Source: Paraspadella gotoi (lineage: Eukaryota > Chaetognatha). Taken from it: a stretch of DNA of 64,000 bases. Every line of letters starts with the position of its first letter. Within the stretch, counting starts at the first letter, position 1. Shown here piece after piece: positions 45,459 to 58,300 of the stretch. The stretch covers positions 20,928,221-20,992,220 of the forward strand of contig CM119265.1 in assembly GCA_051294375.1 (NCBI GenBank). Reading direction: 5' to 3'. The notes under the pieces were generated by a model, which saw nothing but the letters and a program-made list of their open reading frames with translations, was not told the DNA's origin and made no database searches. Made by a program: the position numbers and the translations under genes.

Positions 45459-47973
45459 ATGCCGCTTTTCAGTTCCAGCAGCCCTTTCGACCCCGACGTC
45501 GAAAAGGTCACCGACGAGAAAAACACCACGGAAGATTGGGGGCTCATTCTCGAGATATGCGACAAGGTTGGGCGCGGCAAGCCCGCTGCTCCAAAAGACT
45601 GCCTTCGCGCCATCATGAAGCGCGTCAACCACAGAGTCCCTCACGTCTCCATTCAATCGTTGACGCTGCTCAATGCATGCGTCAAGAACTGTGGCCACGC
45701 CTTCCATCTGGAAGTAAGTGGCGATGACCCCTATTGTTTTTCGATCAAGACACGTTTTCAAATTTTTTTTACGCTTTCTATCTTAGGTCAGCTCGCGTGA
45801 TTTTGTTCAAGAAGTGAAAACGTTGATAAACAATCGCGGTCATCCAAAAGTAGCTGACAAGCTGAAGGAACTGATCAAGGATTGGGCCCATCATGAGTTT
45901 AAGGACGATCCGTCTTTGAGTATGATTCCTTCTTTGTATCAGGTTCGTTACCGACTTAGTCATTCTCTGGGTTGATGTCATAAGATAGGCGTAATAAATA
46001 CATGTATAGTAAATTAGTTATTGACCGAAATTGATGATTTTCTCTAGGAACTCAAACGAGAGGGTCACTCCTTCCCTTCGTCGTCGTCGTCCGAGTCGAA
46101 AAAGTCCAAAGTGAATTCGGAAGCTTTGAAAAACCCCGACGCCGTCGGAAGCCTTAAAGAAGAAGAGGTTGCTCCGTCAAATTCTCGAATTTAGCGGAAA
46201 CCGCCTTAAAATTTGTGTTTTTTTTTAAAACAGGACATCCTCAAGGCGATCGAATTGTCTTTAAAAGAAACCACAGGTTCGCCTTCCGCCAGGAAATCCA
46301 GCGGCGGCAACAGCGGAGCAGGAGCCTCCTCGCTTTACCCCTCGACGTATTCTGGTAAATCTCTTCCGCTCTTCCGAATATAGTTTTATTCTTTACTATA
46401 ATTTTATTAATTTTAACCTCGTCTAGTTACGTCGAAGGCGGACTCGTCTAGAAAAGTAAAAGCTCTGTACGACTTCGAAGCGGCCGAAGAAAACGAACTC
46501 ACCTTTAAAGAAGGCGAGCTCATTTCGGTTCTGGAAGACAGGTCGGCCTTCAAACGGAATCTCTTCGCGAGTAGCTATCGATAAAAACAAACCAGCGTGC
46601 TTTGATTTCCTTTATAGTGACCCTAACTGGTGGAAGGGCGCCAACTGGAGAGGCGAAGGTCTCTTTCCCGCCAATTTCGTTACTTCCGATCTCAACGCCA
46701 AGACCGGTGACGAGGAGGACGACCAACCCGAAGAAGAGCAAGGCGCCGCTGCTGCGTCTGCCGCTGCCGCCGCCGCTGCGGAAGTCCTCACTATCGACGA
46801 AGAAAAAATAAACGCGACGCTGTCAATGTTACAAAACGCCGATCCGACCGGCGAAATGGAAAAGGACCCAGCAGATCTAGTCATTTTTGAGGAGCAATGC
46901 CATAAAGTGAGTCGGGTTGAAAGCGAGTGAGACGGAATTATTTACATTTAGTTCTTGTAATCACTTTTCATGTTCTTGTAGATGGGACCCCTGATTGACA
47001 ACGAGTTGGAAAAGATTGATCGCAAACACATGACAATCATGGAGCTGAACCAAAAGCTAGTTGATGCACTACAAATGTATCACAGCTTAATGAAAGTACC
47101 CCCAATGCCAGGAGGTAATTATAGTTATTAAAATAGTTTTGTCTCCGACAATACTCGGGCATTTTAAGATAAAGTACCTACATTTCTTTTTCAGTGGGTG
47201 GATATATGGCGCCACCTCCCTATCAGATGCCGCCGGCGGCACCTGGAGGCAATCCTAGCTCGTATCCAACCTCAATGCCACCGGCAAATATGGGAAACTA
47301 CAATATGACAGCTCCTCCTCCTTACACTTCATATCCCGGGGGGTATGTCCTGAAATGAGTTTTTTCTATGCTATGGTGCATTTTCTGTTGCGCATATTCT
47401 ATTTTTCTCTCAGACTTTCGAATGGTGGAACTGACTTCACCGGTGTCAGCAGCGCTGCCGCCGCGCCGTCAATTCCCTCGTCTTCTGGGGTCGAACCGTC
47501 AGTGTCCACAGCAGCTCCCACGGTCGCGTCTACCGCTCCCTTTACCACACATTCCACACCGTCACATGCGCCATCCTCCGCAATCAGCGGATATCAAGCG
47601 ACCGCGCCATCTGGATATCAGAGCGCGTCGTCCGCCCCTACCACTACCGGCTATCCGAGTCACCCTGCCGCCGCCGCCTCGACCGCGCCCACCGGAGGCC
47701 AAATGCCTCCGCCATACAACTCATCCGTGATGGGGCACATGGCCATGGGCAACGCGACGCCTGCACACAGTAGCGGCATGGCAACTAATGGAGGTAAATC
47801 GGCTACGTTGTTTTTTAATTTTGGAAGTAATGTAAAAAGTTAAACAATTTTTGTAACCACTTGAAGGAGACCCTACCTATGTGAATGCGTCTCCCGGAGG
47901 TCCGCAGATGATGGGAATGTATCCTCCGAATCAAGGACACTATGCTCCTGCTCCGCCACAACCGCTCCTTTAA
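45459..47973 (+). CDS. STAM: STAM, signal-transducing adaptor molecule (607 aa)
   Basis: Exons 45459-45713, 45787-45942, 46048-46167, 46234-46354, 46427-46541, 46618-46906, 46982-47114, 47195-47342, 47414-47793 and 47867-47973, summing to 1,824 nt. Order of domains: VHS (about 1-137, with [12 protein letters not shown] and [16 protein letters not shown]), ubiquitin-interacting motif (about 174-192, [15 protein letters not shown]), SH3 (about 228-284, VKALYDFEA ... [18 protein letters not shown]), and a GAT/core helical region (about 320-392). The C-terminal 210 residues are Pro/Ala/Ser/Gly-rich with three PPPY motifs. This VHS-UIM-SH3-GAT order is diagnostic of STAM, the partner of HGS/Hrs in ESCRT-0 on early endosomes, which captures ubiquitinated receptors such as EGFR. 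A poly-Ala run (about 305-315) separates SH3 from GAT. Confidence 0.95.
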
Positions 47974-47983
47974 CTTAAATGCC

Positions 47984-47989
47984 AATAAA
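47984..47989 (+). terminator. Polyadenylation signal of STAM
   Basis: AATAAA only 11 bp after the STAM stop codon, implying a very short 3' UTR if used. 47990-48784 is otherwise AT-rich intergenic DNA without a gene I can support. Confidence 0.55.
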
Positions 47990-48784
47990 TTAAGTTGTGA
48001 GAGTTTAAGATAATAGATTGCGTTTTGTGCCATCGTATCTGTTGGTGGTGTTTGAAAACGAATCCCGGTCATGGTTTATTTCTTATTTGGCTATTTAATT
48101 ACCTTTTTTTACAGGGTTGTTTTTACTTTTTTGAAATAAATAATACTTTTTCGCTTAAAACTGTACAGATAATGCAGTTGGTGCGTCATATTTTATTTTA
48201 TCGAAACACGAAAACTGTTTTGTCTTAGAGAATTTCTGTCGCTAGTCGAAAAAACGAAGGTCTCCCCATCGGTTTAGGAAGTCCCAAGAAAGGTTGTCAC
48301 GCCCGTCTGAGATCTACTTGTAACCTATATATTGCTTATTTTTTTCCAAACTAAATTTCTGATGTTTCTAAATTCGATGCTTTCTTTGCTCACGAAATTT
48401 ATGCAATAAAGGGCATAGAAATAAATCTTAGTTTTCGGAAGGTTTTCGGAGGTATTGCTATTTCAATGTAGGTTCTTAGTTTATTATGTCAGTTAAGAAT
48501 ACATCTATCCCCTTTCTTCCTACTTCAAAATCAAAGAATGAAAATAAAAATCGCACATTTTTTGTAAACCCTCCCCACAAAGGTAGACATAAATTTAGAC
48601 GGATCTTCACATTGATTTTGTGACTTTTAACGACAAACAAAATTTTTTTCACAGTTGAATATCGCTGTCGCGCGCAATGCGAACAATTTTGCAATTCTTT
48701 CTATAAAATGAAATAATCGTTTTGTCAAGGCTTAAAAATCTCTAAGATGAGTCTTTACACCTCGACTCACCCGAATATCCAAAG

Positions 48785-50211
48785 ATGACTTTTTCACTCG
48801 ACTCGCTCGCGATGGAGGCGGCTCACGCCGCCCTGGCGCTTGCGGACTCGACCAACGTAGCCGTGGCAGATTGGGCTGCAGCCGCTCCGCCCCAAATACC
48901 GTTTAATTACGCTTGGGGGCGCCCGCCTCCGCAGACCGACTCGGCAGCAGCGGCTACGTTAAACGAGACTATGGAAGCGGCGCGACGGGGTCGAGGACGG
49001 CCCAAGAAGGAAATCCCCGACGGCGTGGGTCATGAGGCGGCTAAAAACCACGAAAAGAAGCCGCCCCCGATCCGCGGTCGAGGAAGGCCGCCTCGCGCCG
49101 CCGAATCTAACGCTCTCTACGACAAGTTTCCGCTCCCACCGGGGCTGCAGGCGACGGCGTGGCCACCCTCCGCGCCCTCCTACCTTCGTCTACTCGGAGA
49201 AAATCCCGGCGCCGCCGCGGGAGTCGTGGATTTGACGCGAGGAGACGCGGCTACGCAAACCTCTGGCAGCGCCGTCCAACGTCAAAGCAACGCTTCCTTC
49301 GGCGCCAATTGCTGTTCGGGCAATGATTCTGGTTGCCAGCCCGGTTCTACCGTTCTTGTCTCGTCTTCCAACTCCACCTCGTCCAGCTCCTTGCAGCAAT
49401 CCCAGCAGCAAGGCGATCGTATTTCCCAACATCATCAAACTCAAAAACTGCATCAGCATCATCATCCAACTTACGCCCCGACGTTCTCTCCCATTCACCC
49501 TGGCCCTCCCTGTTTTCCCGGGAAACAGTTGGTGATCAGTACGACTTCCGCCCCCGTCGTATCCGCCGGAAACGCGGCCGGAAACGCGTCCGGACCGACT
49601 CGCTGCAAGGTCTCTCCGTCGTCGGCCGCCTCCGACAAAAACAAACAATTGGTTCCGGTCTCCGAGGCCGGCGTCGTCGCCATCCCAAAACCCATCATGT
49701 TGGGGGGAACCAACGTCGGGTGTCCGATTTGCTTCAAGATATTTGGTTCCAAGGGATTATTAACTCAGCACATGTTGGTGCATACGGACGTGAGAAAACA
49801 CGCCTGCATTTATTGTGATAAAGCGTTCAAACAACAATCTCATTTGAAGGCGCACGTCAGGATTCACACAGGTTTTAAATCCATTGGCCCCTTGTCCGGG
49901 AGTGGTCAATCGTCAAATGCTAAGATTCAATGGTTTATTTTGCAGGCGACCGCCCTTACAAATGTACGATGCCAGATTGTGACAGAGACTTTGTTCAAAT
50001 GGCGAATCTTCAGTTTCACCTTCGAAATCACGACGCGCAATCAAAGAGGGCGGCGGAAGAGAAAACAGGCTTTCGCGAGCGCGTGCGATGCCCGATTTGT
50101 TACAAGGCTTTTGACTCGGCGCTCGGGCTCGAACGACACATGTACGACTTCCACGAACCGGCTGTGATAGACCAGGAACTCAGCTTGTCCAACTCGAATG
50201 AGTCAAACTGA
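48785..50211 (+). CDS. C2H2 zinc-finger protein with two AT-hooks (450 aa)
   Basis: Exons 48785-49871 and 49946-50211 sum to 1,353 nt. Two AT-hook cores lie near residues 67-77 (RRGRGRPKKE) and 96-104 (IRGRGRPPR). A long Ser/Gln/His/Ala-rich middle follows. Four C2H2 fingers lie near residues 312-430: CPICFKIFGSKGLLTQHMLV with its second His, CIYCDKAFKQQSHLKAHVRI, CTMPDCDRDFVQMANLQFHL (four residues between cysteines) and CPICYKAFDSALGLERHMYD. The intron falls in the linker TG|DRPYK between fingers 2 and 3. It should be a nuclear DNA-binding regulator preferring AT-rich minor groove plus a finger-specified site. I cannot assign an orthologue. Confidence 0.88.
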
Positions 50212-50407
50212 TCCAGTTTTTTCCCACTTTTTAACGCGTTGGTGGGCTCTTGATAGCGCTGTATTTTTATATTTTTTGTTACTACCTTCCTTTCAGAATT
50301 TTTATGGGGCTGATCGACGTTATTTGAAATTGTTAACGAATTACGTATGTTTTTTTTTCTTTTGTCTTGTCATTTATTTTTTTATATAACTAAATTCTTG
50401 TCTTTGC

Positions 50408-50413
50408 AATAAA
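50408..50413 (+). terminator. Polyadenylation signal of the zinc-finger gene
   Basis: AATAAA about 200 bp after the stop codon. Confidence 0.55.
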
Positions 50414-50419
50414 ATCATG

Positions 50420-51748
50420 CAAATTAGTGATTCTCTTATTATTCGTGTGAAACCAAAACAATTTTAATGCTAAACTAATAACGAAACTACACTTGCACTC
50501 TTTGTTATTTTCTCTAATCTTTCTGCACAATTTGCACACTTTCTTTTACTTTTTTTAAACGTTTATTTGTGCTGCATAGCGATTTTCAAACTTTAATTAT
50601 GGTTAGACTTTTGGTCCTCTGTGATTTCCCATACGTTCATGCCAAAACTCTTAATTTAAAAAAATATTTTTTGTTTATATTACTCTGAACGGGCGTTATT
50701 TTTCCATATTCTTTTTTTCAATCAACTCGAGAGATTATACTCGGCTTAAATTTTAAAACAATCATGTTCACTCCAGTGTCTTTTTTCATTTTTTTTTCGT
50801 TTGATGATTTATTTTAACTATTGAGAAATTTTTCCTAGAAAGGTGGTTATTAGCCAAGTGGGGTTGAGTTAAAGTTAATAATAAAATAAGATTGCTTTCA
50901 TAATTTGCATCTAGTTCGTTTAACATTACTCTTTTTAAAGAGCTGAGGGTATATTTAGTATAATTAAGTGTTTGAAGTGCCTAGAAATTGCCTGAATATC
51001 GAATAAATAAATCTCAAATTTAGATAAGTTGTAGAATAATGTTATTAAATATTGCTAGTTTATGCTACCCACTATGTATTTTTTAGATTAGTTTGACTTC
51101 TCTCTGATACCATTTACAATCTTACCGTGTGATCTGGTATGTTCTTTAGTTAAACCGTGGTTTTTTTATATTATTACTGACATTTTCTTTATTTTGTCAA
51201 GTAGCTAGTATTATTACAGTTTGTCTGAAAGAAGCTAAGTCATATCAAAGAAATTCGTATACTTAGTTCCTGGTATAGTTATAAGAATATTTTTCAATTT
51301 ATTTTTTTTGGATGCGATATGAGTATATTATATTACATCTAGCCAATTTTTTGCACTCTTCCATACCAGTTTTGTTGCGAGGAAATGTTAATCATTGCTT
51401 GTAACGTCCCTTTTTAGAACAAATGAGATATATACTTAATTATCTATAGTACGAAAGCATATACTTCGATTTCAGATTTTTAGTCACAATAAAAACAGAA
51501 AAGATCTCCTAAAGAAGAATGTTTTATAATATTCTTTTACTAATTAAAAACTGAATTAAAAACTTGTTCGGCGACTGTCGGCTTTTCGACGATGCATGTG
51601 ATCTGAGAAACTTTTTCCAGAAACGTCCAACACTTATCGCCTCCGTCAAGAAAATACCCTCCTCGCCAAACAAAAAAAACAAAAAACAAACTCATCCGTG
51701 ATCCCGCTTCGAATCTTATTGCCGACACAAGCAAAAACAGCAAAGACC
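50420..51748. other. Intergenic AT-rich DNA
   Basis: About 1.3 kb with no recognisable gene or repeat. The final 50-60 bases should be the TM9SF3 leader. Confidence 0.6.
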
Positions 51749-54368
51749 ATGTTGCGGAGGCGAACTCAGGACAACGGCCGATGCGGCTTCGACGACGGCC
51801 GCGACGGCACGACCTTCCCGCGTCTAGTCACTCCTCGTCTCCTCCTCTTCCTCTTCCTCCTGGGTGCCTCGCCCTCGCCGGCCCACTTGGACGAGCACGA
51901 CCACCTCTACAAGGACGGGGAGGAGGTCATCCTTTGGATGAACACCGTCGGTCCTTACCACAATCGTCAAGAAACTTATTCTTACTTCTCCCTCCCGTTT
52001 TGCAAAGGGAGTAAGCACACCATCGGTCATTACCACGAAACGCTCGGAGAGGCGCTACAGGTCTGGCCTTGATTTGAGTTTTCTCTTAATTCCTTTCGTG
52101 CTTACGATCGATTTTATTTCTCTCGAATGGCTTTTAAGGGCACCGAGCTGGAGTTCAGCGGTTTGGACATGTTATTTAAAAAGAACGTCGATAAAGTCGC
52201 TTACTGCACCATGGATTTGACGGAAGAAAGTCACGAGGCACTGGTTTACGCGGTCAAAAACCATTATTGGTGGGTACAAAGGATGATTTTATGGACTCTA
52301 TACGTATTCCTCGAATTGTAATTGCAGAAAGCAATAAGGATTATGAATTGCAAATTTCTGTTGATGATTTCCTAAATTCACAGCCACTCTAACCCGAACC
52401 TTACGAGAGACTAAGGCTAAATATTAAGATAATTCTCTGGGCGCGCAGGTATCAGATGTACATGGACGACCTTCCAGTCTGGGGAATCGTCGGGGAAATC
52501 GAGGACGACGGAAATTCTTTTTATATTTGGACTCACAAGAAGTTCGACATCGGCTACAATGGAGACCAAATTGTCGACGTTAACCTGACGAGCGAATTTA
52601 AAGTGAGTGACGCTGCTCGGAACCAACTTTCCTTTATGCATAGGAACTACGGTTAGGAATCTGATGTAAATTTGAGTTTCACCCATTTCGTCGATCCCAT
52701 CCACGTCGCTTTTCTCTCTTCCATTAAGGTCAAATTGGTGCCCAAGGCCAAAATTCCCATCACCTACGAAGTGCACTGGCGGCCATCCTCGGTGGTGTTC
52801 CACGATCGATTCGACAAATACTTGGACCCCAACTTTTTCCAGCACCGCATCCACTGGTTCTCCATCTTTAACTCTTTCATGATGGTCATTTTCCTCGTCG
52901 GTCTCGTCACCATGATCCTCATGCGGACTCTGAAGAAGGACTACGCCAGATACGCCAAGGAGGACGACGTCGAGGAGATGGACCGGGATTTGGGCGACGA
53001 ATACGGATGGAAACAGGTACGGGGCTAATCCCAGTTTTTCTCCCTCAATCCACTTTTTTTTTTATTTGCCCCCTTTTTTTTTTTTTTTTTGGCGCCCAGG
53101 TCCACGGAGACGTTTTTCGTCCGGCGACGCATCCGATGCTGTTTTCGGCGCTGATCGGCACCGGTTACCACATCTCCTTCGTCTCCCTTCTCGTGATCGT
53201 CGTCGCCATCTTAGGAGAGCTATACACGGAGCGCGGGTCCATGGTGTCCACCTCCATCTTTGTCTATGCTGCGACCAGTCCGATCAATGGATACTTCGGT
53301 GGATCTCTTTACGCTCGAATGGGAGGGAAAATATGGATCAAGCAAGTAGGTTTTTTTCTTCCGCCTGTTTTGACAAATTTTTTTCAAATTATTTTAACCT
53401 GTTTTTTTTTTTTTTTTCAGATGATCCTGTCGGCCTTCCTCCTTCCCTCCCTCGTTTGCGGCACGGCTTTTTTCATCAACTTCATCGCGATCTACTATCA
53501 CGCCTCCCGCGCCATTCCCTTCGGCACCATGGTCGCTGTCACGTGCATCTGCCTCTTCGTCATTCTGCCGTTGACCCTGGTCGGCACTATCCTGGGGCGC
53601 AATCTGGCGGGCACGCCCAATTATCCTTGCAGAATCAATGCTGTTCCTCGGCCGATTCCGGAAAAGAAATGGTTCATGGAACCCGCAGTTATCGTCACGG
53701 CGGGAGGGTGAGACGCGGGGCCAGAACTGAACGATTTCGGACGATGGGGGAGTTAATGATTTCTTCACTTTTAACCTTTCTTCGTCTCTTTTCAGGGTTC
53801 TTCCATTCGGATCAATCTTTATAGAAATGTATTTCATCTTTACCTCCTTTTGGGCGTACAAGATCTATTACGTGTATGGATTCATGTTGCTCGTTTTCAT
53901 CATCCTCGCCGTCGTCACTGTATGCGTCACCATCGTCTGTACCTATTTTCTGCTCAACGCCGAAGACTATAGGTTCGTTAATTTGTTGACTCAACTTGGT
54001 TGGGTCCTCTCTGTTTATTAAGTTTTAGTTTAAATATCTTTTCTCCACCAGGTGGCAGTGGACTTCGTTCTTGGCTGCGGCTTCAACCTCCGGCTACGTT
54101 TACATGTATTCATTTTATTACTTCTTCTTCAAGACGAAAATGTACGGGCTTTTCCAAACGATGTTCTATTTTGGATACATGGCACTTTTCTCCATGGCTC
54201 TCGGTAAGAAGCCGAACTTTGATTGTGCCAACCTCTGAGTTTTTTGATCCTTAATCATTAATCCATCTTTAATTTTTTTTATATCCAGGGCTTATGTGCG
54301 GGACATTTGGATACGTCGGTACAAGCGCCTTTGTTCGTAAAATTTATTCAACAGTAAAAATTGACTAG
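51749..54368 (+). CDS. TM9SF3: Transmembrane 9 superfamily member 3 (608 aa)
   Basis: Exons 51749-52060, 52139-52269, 52449-52602, 52729-53016, 53100-53345, 53421-53707, 53796-53972, 54052-54203 and 54289-54368 sum to 1,827 nt. A signal segment ([15 protein letters not shown]) is followed by a luminal domain with [18 protein letters not shown] and [11 protein letters not shown], both hallmarks of TM9SF3. Nine membrane segments begin at [19 protein letters not shown]. Later conserved blocks include [55 protein letters not shown] and [19 protein letters not shown]. The C-terminus KVKID contains the K-x-D signal that keeps TM9 proteins in the Golgi through COPI. Nonaspanins are Golgi/endosomal proteins linked to membrane-protein sorting. 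The N-terminus carries about 25 extra residues before the signal, so a downstream start is possible. Confidence 0.96.
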
Positions 54369-54386
54369 TTTTAAAAAATTTTCAGA

Positions 54387-54392
54387 AATAAA
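54387..54392 (+). terminator. Polyadenylation signal of TM9SF3
   Basis: AATAAA 19 bp after the stop codon, inside TTTTCAGAAATAAAGAG. Confidence 0.5.
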
Positions 54393-54399
54393 GAGCGGT

Positions 54400-55324
54400 T
54401 CATATCTCATTTGTTTATTTTGAATGTTTGAGTGCCATCCTGTCTATTTTAGAAAAAAATTGGACAAATCCTTAATTTGCCGCTTATCCGTTTCGAGAGA
54501 TGTGCTAATTAATTTTTAGTGAAAGGAACTTTTGTTTGATCCTGTAATGTAGTTATTTGTTTGAAAGGGGCAAATATTTTACCTACTTGCAATTGGTAGT
54601 TATATTGATGGGATGTACGAGTTGCTGTTTGTGAGACGCGTATTCCGTAATTTGGCGAAGGTGAAAGAAAATTGGAATTACGGTTTCTCTTTAGCCATTT
54701 ATTTATAACTATAATCTTTCTCGCTCTCATTTCCAGATTAATTTTTCAAGTCTTTTTTTTTTTTACTTCAGATCGATCGACGCGTTTTTTTTTTCGATCA
54801 TTAACTGATTAAGCAGTAGTTGTCATTTAATTCATCTTAATTCTAATTCATATTATATGCTCGCCTCGTATTAGTCGGAGCTTCAAAGGAGAAAGACGGA
54901 AGGCCGTTTGTAAATACGAGTAGTGCAGAGGTTAAATTCTTCCCTGTTTTTAGCAACAAAAAAAAAAAGATCAAATTTTCGGGTTGGAAGGGACGGAAAG
55001 TCGCCGTCTTTATATAATCTCCGCTTTATATCGTGTAAGTTTGTTCTCATCCCCAATGTTTCCACCGCATCGGTTTTTCTAAGGAAGGTTAATCGTGACA
55101 CGTAATTAATAATTGTTCAAAAAAAACAAAAAAAACAACAACTTTATAGATATATTTGTCTGAGCGTTATTATTAAGTTTATAATTTCACCGCATTTCTA
55201 CAAATTGTAATTATAAAAAAGTAAGTCTTCGGCTGAGCGCGTTGTGTTCACGCGTTTTCCCTGTTTGCGAAGTCTTCACCGCAAGTGCCTTCCATCGATA
55301 ACAAACCAAAAAAACAAAAAAACA
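54400..55324. other. Intergenic DNA upstream of vinculin
   Basis: AT-rich, no gene seen. Assumed to contain the vinculin promoter; no reliable core element stands out. Confidence 0.5.
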
Positions 55325-58300
55325 ATGGACCCTCGTCTTTCGACATTAGTCGCTGGCATCGAGACGCAAAGCGTTCATCGAATTTTGGCGCCGATCGCCA
55401 ACCAATTGTCTCGTCTCCTTCTATTTCACGAATCGCGCCAAGTCGCCGTGTCCGAGGATAAAACGACGCGCGTCGACGAGGGCGCCGAGTTAGCGTCCTC
55501 TGAGCTTCCGGCGCTCACGGACGCCATAAAATTGACACTGACTGAATTGACGACGGCAGCGCTTGATGGGAGGGATGCGAAAGATCCTCTCTCTCCGATC
55601 GAGGCGAAAGACAAAGGTTATTAATTAAGGCGGGCAAAAATTGATCGTTTTATCATTGAGTTCTGTAATATAAAATTCATTTTTTCATCATATACTTAAT
55701 TATTATTTATTATCAGTTTTTTAACTAGTGAATATATATATTTATATTTTTTTTAAATATTTTTTTTCTCCTCGCAGATGCGGACGTTTTTCGAGTCTCC
55801 ATGGCGACGGCGTGTCGCGATCTCTCGATCTCCGCCGAGGAGTTGACTTCAGCAGCCTCTATGATCTCCCTATCGATGGATCTCGTCCGAGACGAACCTA
55901 CCATCGCCCGATCTCCCGAGACAGCCGCGCGTCTCCACGACGAAAGCGCCCGATTAGTCAAGGCGGCCAACGCCGTTCTGCAACAAACAATTCACGTTCT
56001 TCTCCTCGCCGACGAGCAAGAGGCCAAGAATCTCGTCGTCCGCATCGATGGCGTCGTCGACGTCTTTTCCGTCTTCCTCGAGACGCGCGACATCAAGGAT
56101 CTCGTGCCGCGATTTCGCTCACTCACTGAATCCATTCTCGAAGCGACGGCAGCCGTAGAAAATCGCTCTCAAGATCTCTCGAAGCCGCGGAAGAGAGCCT
56201 CGGTCAACGCGGCCATCGTTGCCTTGCGGAAGACGCCGAGCGCCCTCTGCGCCGCTATGCAGACGTACGTCAAATATCCGGACAACGTGCAAGCCCGGAC
56301 TAGTCGCGACTTTGCCGCCGGTCAGTTCGTCGATGCGGTGGATGAGGTGAAGCGACTTTTGGTTGGGAAGGATGCAGAGGATGCTCCCGCCAGCTTCAGG
56401 CTTAACATTGACGAGGCCCTGGAAAGCCTTCGCCCCCAGCAAAGAACAGAACTGACAGAAGATTTTGACACCGTGGTTGAAGCCATTATCAGACACAGGT
56501 TCGCATTACTTATCCATGAAATTTTAATTTTAATTTTAGAATTAAATAAAAATTTCAAACGCAACGAAAAGAAAAGATAAGCACGAAAGAACAATGTCAA
56601 CCCATTGAAAAATTTTAAAATGTCTTTCGTTTAGCATGACGGTGTTGCATTTGACGGTTGACGAGTCGCATCGTTCCTCGATCGTCTCTGCGTGTCAACG
56701 CGTCCTCAAACTTAAGTCAAGCGTCGCCGATTACGTCAACAACGTCGCCGAGAATCCCTCCTTCCAACAGCTGCGACGAGATTTCGACTTTCTCGCCGAT
56801 AAGTTGGCCGACGGTTTTAAGGATCTCGAGTCGGTCGTTAACGAAGCCGTTTTGAAGCTTCTTGTCACGACCTTCGCTGAGACACACGAACCGTTGGAAC
56901 GTCTTATCAAAGTGGCCATGGTGTCGGACGAGGCAGAATCTTCATCGGCGGACTTTGAGGATTATGTGGACGACTTTGCGTTGCATGCAGAATCAATGGC
57001 CATGGTGGCCTCGTTTGTTGCGGGTGAGTAACTACAGTAGATGTTTCAGAATTTTCGATTCTATTCCGTTCATGAATTCATTCTCATTCGCCAGCCTCGT
57101 CATCCGACACACGACGCGTCTATCTCCTCCAATCTTCCCTCCGTCGACTCGAGTCTCTCGATCCAGAAGTTGTCCCTGGCGTCGCCGCTCTCCGCGCCCG
57201 CGCCGACGACGCCGCCGCCCTCGAGCATCTTCGCCTTTTGAAGTCCGAATGGCGGTCGACCCTCGAATCGGTCGCCGCTGTCGTCGACGAGATGGTGGAC
57301 CCACGCGCCTTCTTCGAAGCCTCTCTTGCCGCTATGAAAGAGCGCATCTCTACTTTGCGCGGGGCTTTGCTCGGGCGTGACGCCACCTTTGCACTGCAGG
57401 AGTCTCGCGCGCTCGCCGCTATGGGTTCGCATGTGGCTCAAGTCGGTAGATCCGTCGTCAACCGGTGTTGCGACGTGACATTTCGTGCCGGACTTTCCTC
57501 CTTGGTTACGCAGATGGAATCGGCCCCGCCCGAGCTTAGGCGTGCGACGAGGCGCTCCATCAGCGCCTGGAACGATGAGTCTAATGACGACGTCGTTAAC
57601 CGCGCCCGCGACAGAAACATGAACAAAGCGTATCGCACGCTGAATTGCGCGCAGCGCGTTTTGAAAGGAATGAACGCAGAAAATCATCCGGATGTTTTTA
57701 CTGCCATCAGAAGAGCAACGAAAAAAGAAAAGAAGGGAAATAATAAGCCTGAATTGGACGTTCAGCAATTCGAAGATAAGGTGACTCGAAAAGAGAATTA
57801 CCTCGAGGATCTCGAAAAAGAAAACCGATATCACGAGGTAACGCGAATCCTGGCCACCGCTTCCAGTAAATCTGTGACTTCCGCGCTCTCGCCGATCTCC
57901 GGCGCTACCCTCGTTCGTCACGCCCTTTCGACATCCGCCGCCCGCCTCGATTTTCTTCTTGACCGCCTGGCGGCGCGTGCTAATCATCTGACAGAAGTGG
58001 CCGATGATCTTATTGCGCATGTGACTAGTCCAGCCTCGCGGGTTTCTCTTGACGCGACTACGAAAGAGTTGACCGATGCGACACCTTCTCTGGTCTCGCG
58101 GGCCAAACGCGTCCACAAGGGCGACATTAACGAGTTAGCGGCTTTAAATCGGGCTGCCGCGGATTGGGATGACCTCGTGACGAAGTTGGAGGCTCGTCTA
58201 GAGGAGGAACTCATGTTCTGGGAAGCTCCGCTGGCGAATCTTAAGGACGCCGTTGACGCCGGGGACGAGCGACGAGTCGATTCAGAGGGTATCAAGATCC

